Origin: Bryobacterales bacterium
Lineage (GTDB): Bacteria; Acidobacteriota; Terriglobia; Bryobacterales; Bryobacteraceae
DNA length: 46,347 bases
Assembly: GCA_003166865.1 (NCBI GenBank)
Contig: PMUP01000013.1
Coordinates: 1-46,347 of the forward strand
Direction: 5' to 3'
Made by a program: the position numbers and the translations under genes. The notes below the pieces were generated by a model. It worked only from the letters and a program-made list of their open reading frames with translations. It was not told the origin of the DNA and made no database searches. Below, in pieces: positions 8,036-17,593 of this stretch (positions are counted from its first letter, which is position 1; each line of letters begins with the position of its first letter).

Positions 8036-9835
8036 ATGAAGTCGCGATATGACGTCGTTGTCGTAGGCGCCGGCCACGCTGGTTGCGAAGCCGCGCGTGC
8101 GTGCGCCCGCCTGGGTCTGCGCACTGCCATAATCACGATGAACAGCGACTTGATCGCGCAGATGTCTTGCAATCCAGCGATCGGCGGCATCGCCAAGGGC
8201 CACTTGGTTCGCGAGATCGATGCCCTCGGCGGCGTGATGGGCGAAGTGACCGACGCGGTGGGTATCCAATTCCGCCTGTTGAATACCAGCCGCGGGCCCG
8301 CCGTCTGGTCGCCGCGCGCGCAATGCGACAAGAAGCAATATCGCATCAAGATGCGCGAAGTGCTGGAGCGCGAGCCGAATCTGCGCATCCTGCAAGCCGA
8401 AGTCGCGCAACTCGCGCTGGAAAATGGGCGTGCCACCGGCGTCCTCCTTCGGGACGGTAGAACAATTTCGAGCGATTGTGTTGTGGTCACAACCGGCACC
8501 TTCCTGAACGGCTTGGCACACGTTGGCGAGATGAAGTACAGTTGCGGCCGCAATGGTGAGGCGCCATCGAACCTCCTCGGCGACCAGTTGCGCACCCTCG
8601 GGCTCGCTTGGACACGTCTGAAAACCGGCACTCCACCCCGTCTCGACGGCCGTACCATCGATTGGTCGCGCTTTGAAGCGCAAAGTGGTGACGCCAACCC
8701 GACGCCGTTCTCGTTCCTGACCGAAAAAATCGAACGAGAGCAGATCAAATGTTATATATCGTATACTTCTGAGCAAACGCTTCGGATTCTTCGGGATAGC
8801 ATAGCTCGCTCACCGCTTTACAGCGGTCAGATTGAGGGCGTCGGCCCGCGCTATTGCCCCTCCATCGAAGACAAGGTAGTCAAGTTTCCGGACAAGGACC
8901 GGCACCAGCTCTTCCTGGAGCCCGAGGGCGTCGACACCAACGAAGTTTACGTCAACGGTATGTCCACCAGCATGCCCATCGATGTGCAATTGGCAATGGT
9001 GGCCTCGATTCCAGGCCTCGAGAACGCGGAGATGATCCGGCCTGGCTATGCGATCGAATACGATGCCATCGATCCGCGCGAATTGAAGCACAATCTGGAA
9101 GTGAAGTCGATCGAAGGTCTGTTTCTGGCCGGCCAAATCAACGGCACATCAGGCTACGAAGAAGCCGCCTGCCAAGGCTTGATGGCTGGCATTAATGCTG
9201 CCCGTAAGATTGCTGAGCAAGAACCGATTATTATCGGACGAACACAAGGCTACACCGGGATCCTGATCGACGACTTGATCAATAAGGGCGCCGACGAGCC
9301 GTATCGGATGTTCACCTCGCGCGCCGAGTTCCGCCTGCATCTGCGAATCGACAACGCCGACGAGCGCCTCACGCCCATTGGTCGCGAAGTAGGCCTGGTT
9401 CGCGACGATCGTTGGAATCTCTATCTGCGGAAGCAAAATCAGAAGGCGCGGCTCACTGCATATCTCGAAGAGAAGCGGCTGCTTCAATGGCTTCGCCGGC
9501 CGGAGGCTAAGATTGTGTCACTGTCAGACCCCATCAGGGAGGCTCTGGGCGAGGAGCCAGTCCACGGGCTTCTGGCGACCGTCGAGACCGAATTGAAGTA
9601 CGCCGGCTACATCGCTCAACAGGAGCGGCAGATCGATCGCCTGCGCGAGTCGGAGCTTCGCCGAATTCCAGCGGCGTTCGAGTTCACCAATATCCCCGGC
9701 CTTTCTACCGAAGCCAAGCAGAAGCTGGAACGAGTCCGTCCACAGACGCTCGGCCAGGCGGGCCGTATCCCCGGCATCACTCCCGCTGCAGTCGCGGTTC
9801 TCGATGTGTACCTCAGCCTCAGTGCCCACGCCTGA
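8036..9835 (+). CDS. mnmG: tRNA uridine-5-carboxymethylaminomethyl modification enzyme MnmG (GidA)
   Basis: The 599-residue protein has the N-terminal FAD-binding motif [13 protein letters not shown], then [22 protein letters not shown], containing the conserved cysteine. [17 protein letters not shown], the second family signature, follows, and [23 protein letters not shown] lies later. The helical MnmE-binding C-terminus (about 450-599) ends in [16 protein letters not shown]. With MnmE it builds cmnm5U at the wobble position of certain tRNAs. It is a little shorter than the E. coli protein (629). It overlaps rsmG by 32 bases in the common gidA-gidB-parA-parB order. Confidence 0.97.
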   Translation: MKSRYDVVVVGAGHAGCEAARACARLGLRTAIITMNSDLIAQMSCNPAIGGIAKGHLVREIDALGGVMGEVTDAVGIQFRLLNTSRGPAVWSPRAQCDKKQYRIKMREVLEREPNLRILQAEVAQLALENGRATGVLLRDGRTISSDCVVVTTGTFLNGLAHVGEMKYSCGRNGEAPSNLLGDQLRTLGLAWTRLKTGTPPRLDGRTIDWSRFEAQSGDANPTPFSFLTEKIEREQIKCYISYTSEQTLRILRDSIARSPLYSGQIEGVGPRYCPSIEDKVVKFPDKDRHQLFLEPEGVDTNEVYVNGMSTSMPIDVQLAMVASIPGLENAEMIRPGYAIEYDAIDPRELKHNLEVKSIEGLFLAGQINGTSGYEEAACQGLMAGINAARKIAEQEPIIIGRTQGYTGILIDDLINKGADEPYRMFTSRAEFRLHLRIDNADERLTPIGREVGLVRDDRWNLYLRKQNQKARLTAYLEEKRLLQWLRRPEAKIVSLSDPIREALGEEPVHGLLATVETELKYAGYIAQQERQIDRLRESELRRIPAAFEFTNIPGLSTEAKQKLERVRPQTLGQAGRIPGITPAAVAVLDVYLSLSAHA

Positions 9836-10415
9836 CTGGTTCGCTCAGCTCCTTGGCCCAGAGCTGAGTCAAATGCAGATCGCTCAGCTCTACGGGCACT
9901 ACGAATTGCTGATCCGTTGGAACCAGCGAATGAACCTGACCACGGTGAAGCCAGGCCCGGAAACCGTAATTCGACACTACTGCGAGTCTCTCTTTTTCAG
10001 CGCCCATCTCCCTGCGGCCCACAAAACGATTTCGGTTTTCGATGTAGGCTCGGGTGCGGGATTTCCTGGGATTCCCATGGCTATCCTCAAACCCGACTGG
10101 CGCGTGACGCTTATTGAATCTGGTCAAAGGAAAGCCGTTTTCCTCCGGGAGTCGAGCCGGCATCTGTTGAACGTCTCGGTATTGAGCCAGCGCGCCGGGG
10201 ATGTGGTCTTGGAGACGGATTGGCTGGTCGCCCGGGCGGTCGATCCCGCCGAGGTCCTGTTGAACGTACCCCGGCTTGCTCCCAGAGTTGGCCTGATGTT
10301 GGGCGAAGACGATTTTTCTTCGATTCAGGGCGACAACCGCATTGCATGGTCCGAGCCAGTTCGGTTACCTTGGGGAGACCGAAAAGTCTGCGTTTACGGG
10401 ATATGTTCCACGTGA
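9804..10415 (+). CDS. rsmG: 16S rRNA G527 N7-methyltransferase RsmG (GidB)
   Basis: This protein of up to 203 residues contains [10 protein letters not shown] and the SAM-binding motif [15 protein letters not shown] (about 75-90), then [13 protein letters not shown], all typical of RsmG. It methylates the conserved G527 of 16S rRNA; loss gives low-level streptomycin resistance in other bacteria. The start may be the ATG at 9804 or the GTG at 9822, both inside the end of mnmG. The last codons (TGT TCC ACG TGA) lie inside the first parS site, so parS encodes Cys-Ser-Thr-stop. The C-terminal third is more divergent than the core. Confidence 0.94.
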   Translation: MCTSASVPTPDWFAQLLGPELSQMQIAQLYGHYELLIRWNQRMNLTTVKPGPETVIRHYCESLFFSAHLPAAHKTISVFDVGSGAGFPGIPMAILKPDWRVTLIESGQRKAVFLRESSRHLLNVSVLSQRAGDVVLETDWLVARAVDPAEVLLNVPRLAPRVGLMLGEDDFSSIQGDNRIAWSEPVRLPWGDRKVCVYGICST

Positions 10416-10419
10416 AACA
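10404..10419. promoter_or_regulatory. parS: parS centromere site 1
   Basis: TGTTCCACGTGAAACA is a perfect match to the 16-base palindromic ParB site known from Bacillus subtilis and conserved across bacteria. It includes the rsmG stop codon (TGA, 10413-10415). ParB binds here, nucleates spreading and helps load condensin. Confidence 0.96.
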
Positions 10420-10430
10420 ATCGTGGCCCA

Positions 10431-10446
10431 TGTTCCACGTGAAACA
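10431..10446. promoter_or_regulatory. parS: parS centromere site 2
   Basis: This is a second perfect copy of the 16-mer, with its centre 27 bases from that of site 1. Its last A is the first base of the parA ATG (10446-10448). ParB bound here would sit directly on the parA translation start and close to any parA promoter, so occupancy could affect parAB expression. Confidence 0.96.
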
Positions 10447-11240
10447 TGGGAAAAGTCATAGCGATTGCGAATCAGAAGGGCGGCGTTGGCAAAACCACCA
10501 CCGCCATCAATTTGGCTGCATCTCTTGCCGCCAACGATCTTCGTGTCCTGCTGATTGACTCCGATCCACAAGGTAATGCCACCACTGGCTTAGGCATCGC
10601 AAAGGGCGGGGACCGGCTGACGCTATATCAAGTCCTCCTTGGCGCGGCCGACATTACATCCGCTATCGTCCCCTCGGAATTCGAAGGCCTTGATATCCTT
10701 CCTTCCGACAGGAACTTGGTCGCCGCCAACATAGAGCTTGTTGAACTCGAGAACCGAGAGTTCAGGCTCCGCGAGAAATTGGAGGCGGTCCGGGCACGAT
10801 ATCACTTCATTCTCATCGATTGCCCGCCGGCGCTCGATCTACTGACCCTGAATGCCATGGTGGCCGCGGATTCCGTTCTGATCCCAATTCAATGCGAGTT
10901 CTTTGCTCTAGAAGGCATTTCTCAGCTCCTAGATACCATTGAGCGAGTCCGAGGTTCCTTCGGCTGCACACTTCAGATCGAAGGTGTCTTGCTCACCATG
11001 TATGACGATAGGACCAACCTGACGCGCCAAGTGGAGCTGGACTTGCGCGGCTTCTTTGAAAAATCGGTATTTGAAACTGTTATTCCGCGCAGCATTCGTC
11101 TGGCGGAAGCGCCCAGCTATGGCAAACCGATCATCGTATACGACGTGAGATCACGAGGCGCAGAGTGCTACATACAATTGGCGAAGGAGGTCCTGGCTCG
11201 TGAGCACAGTGCCGGACAAGCAACGCAAAGCCTTGGGTAG
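10446..11240 (+). CDS. parA: Chromosome-partitioning ATPase ParA (Soj)
   Basis: The 264-residue protein begins [28 protein letters not shown], the deviant Walker A motif (KGGVGKT) of ParA/MinD ATPases. Walker A' ([13 protein letters not shown]) and Walker B ([14 protein letters not shown]) follow. It lacks the N-terminal HTH domain of plasmid P1-type ParA, as expected for chromosomal Soj. ATP-bound ParA coats the nucleoid and pulls ParB-parS complexes apart. Its start overlaps parS site 2, and it overlaps parB by 41 bases. Confidence 0.97.
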   Translation: MGKVIAIANQKGGVGKTTTAINLAASLAANDLRVLLIDSDPQGNATTGLGIAKGGDRLTLYQVLLGAADITSAIVPSEFEGLDILPSDRNLVAANIELVELENREFRLREKLEAVRARYHFILIDCPPALDLLTLNAMVAADSVLIPIQCEFFALEGISQLLDTIERVRGSFGCTLQIEGVLLTMYDDRTNLTRQVELDLRGFFEKSVFETVIPRSIRLAEAPSYGKPIIVYDVRSRGAECYIQLAKEVLAREHSAGQATQSLG

Positions 11241-12108
11241 AGGTCTCGCGGCTCTATTGCCACAAAGACCGGCTGCCGGAGTACCGGCGCCGCTACCGGC
11301 GGAAACCGGTCTGCGCGTCGCATCCATACCGATCACAGACATTCATCCGAACCCTCTCCAGCCGCGCACCGTTTTCGATGCAGCACATCTCGAAGAGCTT
11401 GCTAACTCTATAGAAACACACGGGATAATACAACCGCTGTTAGTGCGCCGGAAGGGCGTCAGCTACGAACTGATCGCCGGCGAGCGCCGTCTGCGGGCAG
11501 CGAAGCTTGCGGGACTGGTAGAAGTTCCGGCCATTGTTCAGGATTATGCCGACGACCGGATCTTGGAAATCGCGCTCATCGAGAATATCCAACGTGAAGA
11601 TCTGAACCCGATGGAGACGGCCCAGGCGCTGGACCGGCTGCACACGGAAATGAATTTGAGTCACGAGGAAATCGCTGCTCGAACTGGCAAGGACCGCACC
11701 ACGATCACCAACTTGATCCGCCTTCTGAGGCTTCCCCAAGCGGTGCAGCTCCTGGTTGCGGAACGGCGCCTCTCCATGGGCCACGCACGCGCCATTCTCG
11801 GACTCACTAATCCAGAACTGCAACTGCAAGTGGCTGAGAAAGCTGCGGCGCAAGGCTTCTCGGTGCGGCAGGTCGAGCGGTTGGTCAAGAAAGTCAATGA
11901 GCCCAGGGAGCCCTCTGATGCGCCGCTGCAAGACCCGAATATCAAAGCTGCAATTGGCGAACTCGAAGCCACGCTAGGCACGCGGGTGCGGATCGTCGAA
12001 AAATCGGATCAACGCGGGCAGATCGAAATCGAATATTACTCGCAGGGGGAGCTGGAGCGCATTTACGAGTGGATCATTTCAACCGGCTCGGCTGGGGCTA
12101 AACTTTGA
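11200..12108 (+). CDS. parB: Chromosome-partitioning protein ParB (Spo0J), CTPase/parS binder
   Basis: This 302-residue protein has an N-terminal ParA-activating tail ([12 protein letters not shown]). The ParB/Srx nucleotide-binding fold follows, with [12 protein letters not shown], the CTP motif [12 protein letters not shown] and [14 protein letters not shown]. The central HTH that reads parS is at about 145-200 ([24 protein letters not shown]). A C-terminal dimerisation domain (about 250-302) follows. The start chosen is the GTG at 11200; the GTG at 11209 is equally possible. Its target, two parS sites, lies 0.8 kb upstream in the same operon. The gene ends directly against the 3' end of the convergent tRNA-Met. 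Confidence 0.96.
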   Translation: MSTVPDKQRKALGRGLAALLPQRPAAGVPAPLPAETGLRVASIPITDIHPNPLQPRTVFDAAHLEELANSIETHGIIQPLLVRRKGVSYELIAGERRLRAAKLAGLVEVPAIVQDYADDRILEIALIENIQREDLNPMETAQALDRLHTEMNLSHEEIAARTGKDRTTITNLIRLLRLPQAVQLLVAERRLSMGHARAILGLTNPELQLQVAEKAAAQGFSVRQVERLVKKVNEPREPSDAPLQDPNIKAAIGELEATLGTRVRIVEKSDQRGQIEIEYYSQGELERIYEWIISTGSAGAKL

Positions 12109-12185
12109 TGGTGCCGGCGGCAGGACTCGAACCTGCTACCTACGGATTATGAGACCGTCGCTCTAACCAAGTGAGCTACGCCGGC
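12109..12185 (-). tRNA. tRNA-Met (CAU), elongator type
   Basis: Read on the minus strand from 12185, the acceptor GCCGGCG pairs with CGCCGGC. The D arm GCTC...GAGC, the anticodon loop CTCATAA (anticodon CAU), the T arm GCAGGTTCGAGTCCTGC, discriminator A and an encoded CCA are all present, 77 bases in total. One U-U opposition closes the anticodon stem (31-39). The first acceptor pair is a normal G-C and the three G-C pairs typical of initiator anticodon stems are absent, so it is likely the elongator. A CAU tRNA-Ile modified by TilS cannot be fully excluded. Confidence 0.93.
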
Positions 12186-12251
12186 AGTAGCTTCTTCAAG
12201 GTTAGGAGGGGCCACGCGACTCTGTCAACCAACTTTGGTAGATTCGATTTA

Positions 12252-13577
12252 GTGCCGCAACCCATCGTCGAGTTTCGAGGTGTCTCGAAGACCTACCCCA
12301 TCTATTCGTCGCCGAGCGCGCGCCTCAAGGAGCTGGCCTGCCTCAATCGGATTTCGTTCCATCGTGACTTCTCGGCTCTCGACGATGTCAGCTTCGAGAT
12401 TCAGCGCGGCGAGACGTTCTGTATTGTCGGCGAGAACGGCTCCGGCAAGAGCACGCTGCTGCAAATTATCGCGGGCATCCTTTATCCATCGAAGGGCGAT
12501 GTGTTCGTCGGCGGCCGCGTGGCAGCGTTGCTCGAACTCGGCACAGGGTTCAATCCGGAATTCACTGGGCGCCAGAACGTCTATCTGAACGCCGCGATCT
12601 TCGGCCTCTCCAAGAAGGAGATCGACGCCAAGTTTTCACGGATTGAGGAATTCGCCGAAATTGGCGAGTTCATCGATCAACCTGTGAAGACATATTCGAG
12701 CGGCATGGCGGTGCGCCTGGCATTCGCAGTGGCCATTCACGTGGATCCCGAGATTCTGCTGGTGGATGAAGCGCTCTCGGTCGGCGACATCTATTTCCGC
12801 CAGCGCTGCATGCGTAAAGTACATGAGATGCGCGCGGCGGGTGTAACCATCCTCTTCGTGTCGCACGCGATTGCGGAAGTGAAAGCGATTGGCGACCGCG
12901 CCATGTGGCTGAACGCCGGCCAGATCAGAGAAATCGGCGACACCGACGTTGTCGTCACACGCTACATGGCGGCCATGGTCGAAAAGGACAATGTCTATCT
13001 CACGGCCACGCACCGTAAGGCCCAGAGGGTAGCGCACGAGCAGGTGCGGGCGCCTGAAATCGTGGACACGCTGCCCAACATCGATCATCGTTTTGGCGAC
13101 GGACGTGCAGAAGTGCTAGGCATCGCGCTCCTGGACGCAGCCGGCCAGCCAGTCTACGTTCTCGAACCCTCCACGACCGTCGTCGTGCGCGTTAGTGTGC
13201 TGGCGCACGAGGATCTTACGCTGCCGATCGTGGGATTCATGATGCGCAATCACATCGGACTGGATTTCGCCGCAACCAATACCACTCGCGAGGGATTCGA
13301 TCTCCCGCCGATGACGGCCGGTGATGTATATACGGTCGATTTTCATCTCCAGCTTCCCGAACTCTATGCGTCGGCATTTTCATTTTCACCCGCGATCGCG
13401 GATGGAACGCTGCACTCCTATCGGACCTGCGACTGGGTGGACAACGCCATCGTGCTGCAAATGAGTCCGGGTGAAGGCCAAGTGTACGGGTACATTCACC
13501 TGCCCTGCCGGGTGGAACTCAATTGCAGCTTGAGGGCCAGCCCGGCACTCCCGCACGCGGAGCCGGCCGTTGGTTGA
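12252..13577 (+). CDS. Polysaccharide ABC exporter ATPase, Wzt-like
   Basis: The GTG start at 12252 gives 441 residues; the frame is open further up, but that part overlaps the tRNA. The ATPase domain holds Walker A GENGSGKST (about 60), a Q/E-containing linker (FTGRQNVYLNA), the signature YSSGMAVRLAFA and Walker B ILLVDEALSVGD. A C-terminal beta-rich domain (about 285-420) resembles Wzt-C, which in O-antigen exporters recognises the capped non-reducing end of the glycan. The expected permease (Wzm) is not adjacent nor elsewhere in the window. An SD-like AGGAGG at 12204-12209 is too far from this start. It overlaps the methyltransferase gene by eight bases. Confidence 0.88.
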   Translation: MPQPIVEFRGVSKTYPIYSSPSARLKELACLNRISFHRDFSALDDVSFEIQRGETFCIVGENGSGKSTLLQIIAGILYPSKGDVFVGGRVAALLELGTGFNPEFTGRQNVYLNAAIFGLSKKEIDAKFSRIEEFAEIGEFIDQPVKTYSSGMAVRLAFAVAIHVDPEILLVDEALSVGDIYFRQRCMRKVHEMRAAGVTILFVSHAIAEVKAIGDRAMWLNAGQIREIGDTDVVVTRYMAAMVEKDNVYLTATHRKAQRVAHEQVRAPEIVDTLPNIDHRFGDGRAEVLGIALLDAAGQPVYVLEPSTTVVVRVSVLAHEDLTLPIVGFMMRNHIGLDFAATNTTREGFDLPPMTAGDVYTVDFHLQLPELYASAFSFSPAIADGTLHSYRTCDWVDNAIVLQMSPGEGQVYGYIHLPCRVELNCSLRASPALPHAEPAVG

Positions 13578-14757
13578 ATTCACCGGAGAGCGGGTAGTTC
13601 CGGGCCAAGTGAACGACGACTTGTGGAGCGAGCACATCGCCCGCTACGCCTTCGCGCGAAGGTATGCGCACGGCCAGCGCGTGCTCGACGCGGGCTGCGG
13701 CACGGGCTATGGATCGGCCGATCTGGCGCAATCCGCCGCGGCGGTGACCGGCGTGGATATTTCCGCGGATGCGATCGAATACGCGAGCGCCAGTTACCGG
13801 ATTCCTGGCCTGCGCTTTCTGGAATCGTCTTGCACCGCTATTCCATTGCCGCCGGAGTCGTTCGATCTGGTGGTGGCGTTCGAAGTGATTGAGCACCTGG
13901 CTGACTATCGTGCGTTTCTCCATGAATGCGCGCGGGTGCTGACGCGCGAAGGCCTGTTCATCGTCTCGTCTCCGAACAAGCGTTATTACGGCGCGACTCG
14001 CGCGGCCACCGGACCGAATCCATTTCACGAGCACGAGTTTGAAGCCGGGGAATTCGTGCGCGAGCTGGAGCAGGTATTTTCGAATGTCCGGCTCCTTTTG
14101 CAAAATCGCGTGGAGTCGTTCGCGTTTCATCCGGCCCTGAGTTTCTGGCCGGCGGAAGCGCGCATCAATGGCGGAGGCGGAACCGCGGAGGAAGCGCACT
14201 TCTTCATCGGCATGTGTTCGGCGGGCCCCTTGCCCGAACCAAAGGCATTTGTCTATGTTCCAAAAGCCGCGAATATCCTGCGAGAGCGTGAGCTGCACAT
14301 AGAAGCGCTCCAACTGCAGCTTGCGCAGATCACAGCGGATCGCGAGGCGCTGCTCGAAGTCAACGGCCGGTTAAACCACGAACTGGTGGAGCGCGCTGTC
14401 TGGGGGGAGGGCTTGAATGCGGAGCTGAAGGCGGCCGGCGAGCGTATTGGCGCTTTACAAAACGAAGTGGTGGAGTTGGCCACGGGTTACCAAGCTCAAG
14501 TCGCTCGGATGGAACAAGAGGATCGGGTCAAGACGGAATGGGCGCGCAAGGCTTCAGCGGAGCTGGAAGCCAAGTGCCGGGAACTCGCCGAATGTGTCAG
14601 GCTCCTTGACACGGCTGAAGCGACAGTGTGCGAACGGACGGAGTGGGCGCAGACCGCCGAGGCACAAAGGGCCGGGCTAGCGGCGCAGCTTGAAATGGTA
14701 CGGGCGTCGCGCTGGGTGAAGATGGGGCGGACGGTTGGACTTGGGCCTGAAGTTTGA
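13570..14757 (+). CDS. SAM-dependent methyltransferase with C-terminal coiled coil
   Basis: This 395-residue protein starts at a TTG overlapping the wzt stop. The Rossmann methyltransferase part holds VLDAGCGTGYGSADL (motif I, about 39-53), GVDISADAIEYA and FDLVVAFEVIEHL (about 96-110). Residues 240-380 are Glu, Ala and Arg-rich with heptad character, probably a long coiled coil. The final RASRWVKMGRTVGLGP resembles ends of glycan-cluster proteins. A methyltransferase fused to a coiled coil next to a Wzt with a C-terminal domain recalls chain-terminating systems such as WbdD, where the coiled coil sets glycan length. That link is inferred. It overlaps the next gene by TTGA. Confidence 0.82.
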   Translation: MVEFTGERVVPGQVNDDLWSEHIARYAFARRYAHGQRVLDAGCGTGYGSADLAQSAAAVTGVDISADAIEYASASYRIPGLRFLESSCTAIPLPPESFDLVVAFEVIEHLADYRAFLHECARVLTREGLFIVSSPNKRYYGATRAATGPNPFHEHEFEAGEFVRELEQVFSNVRLLLQNRVESFAFHPALSFWPAEARINGGGGTAEEAHFFIGMCSAGPLPEPKAFVYVPKAANILRERELHIEALQLQLAQITADREALLEVNGRLNHELVERAVWGEGLNAELKAAGERIGALQNEVVELATGYQAQVARMEQEDRVKTEWARKASAELEAKCRELAECVRLLDTAEATVCERTEWAQTAEAQRAGLAAQLEMVRASRWVKMGRTVGLGPEV

Positions 14758-17171
14758 AAACGCTGCTGATCATTTTATGGCGCTTCCTTAAGGCGCTTCC
14801 GCTGGTTCTAGTCTTTCCGATCCTGCTCGCGATCGCGATGGCCGCGCTTGCGCTCGTGGATTTTGCATCTCTGTTTCGTACCAAGAAGCTTGCGCCGAAC
14901 CAGCGGCCGAACAACGTTTCCGCCAGCGTCGTTATTCCCAACTGGAACGGACGCAATCTTTTGGAAAAATACATACCGTCGATTATCGAAGCTCTGGGCG
15001 GCCATCCGGACAACGAAATCATTGTGGTGGACAATGGCTCCGAAGACGGCAGCGCGGAGTTCGTGCGTGAGCGCTTCCCTTCGGTGCGAGTGCTCGCGCT
15101 CAATCGCAACCTGGGCTTTGGCGGCGGCTCGAACGCCGGGTTTCGCGCGGCCAAGAACGACATCGTGGTGTTGCTGAACAGCGACATGCGCGTGGAGCGC
15201 GACTTTCTCGCGCCGCTGCTGGAAGCCTTCACCGGCGAAACCATTTTCTCCGTGGCGTGCCAGATTTTTTTCACCGATCCAAACAAACTGCGCGAGGAAA
15301 CCGGGCTCACGCAATGCTGGTGGGAAAACGGATCGCTCCGGGTGCGGCATCGCGACGATCCGGCGATCCAGGTTCCCTATCCGTGCGCCTATGGCGGCGG
15401 GGGATCCTGCGCGTTCGACCGGCGAAAGTTTTTGGAGCTGGGCGGATTCGACGAGCTGTTGGCGCCCTTCTATATGGAAGACACCGACCTTGGATTTCTG
15501 GCGTGGAAGCGGGGCTTGAAAGTGCTCTATCAGCCGAGGAGCGTGGTGTATCACGAGCATCGCGGGACGATCGGAAAGCGGTTCTCTGCTGGGGAAATCG
15601 ATCTGGTGCTGAAGAAGAATTTCGCGCTGTTCTGCTGGAAGAACATCCACGAGTGGCGCCGGCTTGGATCGCACTTCTTCTTCGCCTACGCGGGCGCGGT
15701 GGTGACGGTGCTGTTCGGCGATTCACTGGAGCGCGCGAATTTCGCGGGATTGTGGAAGGCGCTCCGCCAATTGCCGGGGGCGATGCGATCACGCGCACGC
15801 GCTCGTGAAATGGCTGTCATCAACGACACGGAGGCATTTCGCCGGCCATTGGGCGGTTACTTCCGCGATCGGTTTACGCCGCTTGCTAACGCGCCACCCG
15901 TCCGGTCTTCTTCGAGTGGATGTTCTCCAGTGCACGACCTCCGGCCGTCTCCGGGTGTGCTGCTGGCGCGCGGCTCGGAAAGACTGAGCGTGCTGTTCGT
16001 TTCACCGTATCCGATTTGTCCACCGGTGCATGGCGGTGGCGTCTTCATGTACCAGACCGCCCTTGAATTGACGCGCCTGTGCGATCTGCATCTGCTCATC
16101 CTGCTCGATAATGCCTGGGAGCGGGAGCCGCACCAGGAGTTGGAACAGAAGGCTTCGTCGGTTGAGTATCTGGTGCGAACCGAAGGCCTGGAAAAGCAAT
16201 TCGGTTCGATCCTACCGCATGCGGTGCGCGAGTTCGCGAACCAGGAGTTCGAATGGCGATTGCACCGGGAGATGTATCTGCGCGAGATCGACGTCGTGCA
16301 GCTCGAATACACGACGCTGAGCCAATATGGAGGCGATTACCGGCAGCTCGCTTGCGTGGTGTTCGAGCACGACATTTATTTCCAATCGATCGCGCGGGGG
16401 TCGGCGAATGTGCGCGGGCTTCTGGACACAGCCAAGGCGTCCTACGAGTATTTGCGCGCACTGCGGTATGAATTGCGCGTGTTGCCGAGGTTCGATCGCG
16501 TGCAGGTGTGCAGTCCCGACAACGGCGACTACTTGCTATCGTTCTTGCCGCAACTGCGCGGCCGGATTGACGACAATCGCGCGGGAATCGCGACGTCGCG
16601 GTACGAATTTCGCGCCGAAGGACGCGAGCCGGAGACAATGCTGTTTTTGGGCGGGGTTCGCCATCCTCCGAATCAGCAAGGGCTGAATTGGTTTACGCAG
16701 AAGGTGCTTCCGGCCGTGCTGGACCGCAAACCGAAAGCGAGGCTGATCATTGTAGGCGCGGAGCCGCCGCCGGCGCATTCGCTCCCGCATCTGCCCGAGA
16801 ACATCGAGCTGCGCGGATTTGTGGAGGATGTGCGCGAGCCGCTGGGGCGCTACGCGGTGTTCGTGTGCCCGATTCTGAGCGGTTCGGGGATGCGAGTGAA
16901 GTTGCTGGAGGCGTTTGCCGCGGGCATTCCGGTGGTTTCGACGCCGCTGGGCGCGGAGGGATTGGCGGCGACCGATGGCGAGATTTGCTCGCTGGCGGCG
17001 GATCCGTTGGAATTCGCGCAAAAGATCGTGGAGCTCTTTGAAGATGGCGAGAAAGCCAGGGGGTTGGCGTGTCGCGCGCGGGAGCGGGTGGTAGCGACAC
17101 GCGACATGCGCGTGCTGACGGAGCGTTTGGTGGAGAGTTATCGGCAGGTGTTGCGGGAGAAGCGGAGGTGA
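14754..17171 (+). CDS. Two-domain glycosyltransferase (GT2 plus GT4)
   Basis: This 805-residue protein starts at a TTG overlapping the previous stop. A hydrophobic segment (about 5-38) should anchor it in the membrane. The GT2 domain (about 58-330) has SVVIPNWNGRNLLE, IIVVDNGSEDGSAEF, LLNSDMRVERDF as the DxD-like metal site and EDTDLGFLAWKRG. A second unit (about 405-800) has a GT4 GT-B fold: an N-terminal SVLFVSPYPICPPVHGGG, then FLGGVRHPPNQQGL, ARLIIVGAEPP and LSGSGMRVKLLEAFAAGIPVV, with the nucleotide-sugar Glu. It may add two sugars in sequence. The linker at about 345-400 is Pro/Ser-rich. Donors are unknown. Confidence 0.88.
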   Translation: MKTLLIILWRFLKALPLVLVFPILLAIAMAALALVDFASLFRTKKLAPNQRPNNVSASVVIPNWNGRNLLEKYIPSIIEALGGHPDNEIIVVDNGSEDGSAEFVRERFPSVRVLALNRNLGFGGGSNAGFRAAKNDIVVLLNSDMRVERDFLAPLLEAFTGETIFSVACQIFFTDPNKLREETGLTQCWWENGSLRVRHRDDPAIQVPYPCAYGGGGSCAFDRRKFLELGGFDELLAPFYMEDTDLGFLAWKRGLKVLYQPRSVVYHEHRGTIGKRFSAGEIDLVLKKNFALFCWKNIHEWRRLGSHFFFAYAGAVVTVLFGDSLERANFAGLWKALRQLPGAMRSRARAREMAVINDTEAFRRPLGGYFRDRFTPLANAPPVRSSSSGCSPVHDLRPSPGVLLARGSERLSVLFVSPYPICPPVHGGGVFMYQTALELTRLCDLHLLILLDNAWEREPHQELEQKASSVEYLVRTEGLEKQFGSILPHAVREFANQEFEWRLHREMYLREIDVVQLEYTTLSQYGGDYRQLACVVFEHDIYFQSIARGSANVRGLLDTAKASYEYLRALRYELRVLPRFDRVQVCSPDNGDYLLSFLPQLRGRIDDNRAGIATSRYEFRAEGREPETMLFLGGVRHPPNQQGLNWFTQKVLPAVLDRKPKARLIIVGAEPPPAHSLPHLPENIELRGFVEDVREPLGRYAVFVCPILSGSGMRVKLLEAFAAGIPVVSTPLGAEGLAATDGEICSLAADPLEFAQKIVELFEDGEKARGLACRARERVVATRDMRVLTERLVESYRQVLREKRR

Positions 17172-17234
17172 TGACGTTTTCTCAAAGTAGAGCGTTGAGA
17201 TGGATCTCGACGCCGTAGCCGGAGAGGTCGTTCA

Positions 17235-17590
17235 TCACACTTTCGGGTGGCTCTGGAAGAACTCGCTGACAGCGGCCACAAGTTACTCCGCGGGTCGCTT
17301 GTTCGGTTGGAGTTTTCCTGCCCAGCCCCGGCCCGGATGGAGGACATCCCATGGTGGCCTTTGGCCCTGGTGGCGGCCCTTGCCCGGGTCGTGATTTCCG
17401 AAGCCCTCAATTAAGCGGTTCCATATGGGTGAAAAGTTCTGGATCAGTAAAGATTCACCTAGCGGAATCCAGATGTCATCAACCACAAGATAGCGGCAGA
17501 GGAAATCAGCAAGCTCCAGATTTTTCACTTGGCGGATCGAATCGGCGTGTTCGGCCAAGCGATTATAGGGGACCGTCGTGGCTAGGCGCG
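17235..17590 (-). pseudogene. Broken Eco29kI-like restriction endonuclease gene
   Basis: The minus frame encodes RLAEHADSIRQVKNLELADF, then CRYLVVDDIWIPLGE, LIQNFSPIWNRLIEGFGNHD and RPPWDVLHPGRGWA. I recognise these as the C-terminal half of Eco29kI-family (GIY-YIG-type) type II endonucleases. The N-terminal catalytic part is missing: the reading starts right after the stop of the small upstream ORF. A TAA at 17283-17285 interrupts the frame, and in-frame sequence (LVAAVSEFFQSHPKV) continues to a natural-looking TGA at 17235-17237. No methyltransferase partner is present. The gene appears inactivated by a 5' deletion plus a nonsense change. Confidence 0.8.
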
Positions 17591-17593
17591 GAA

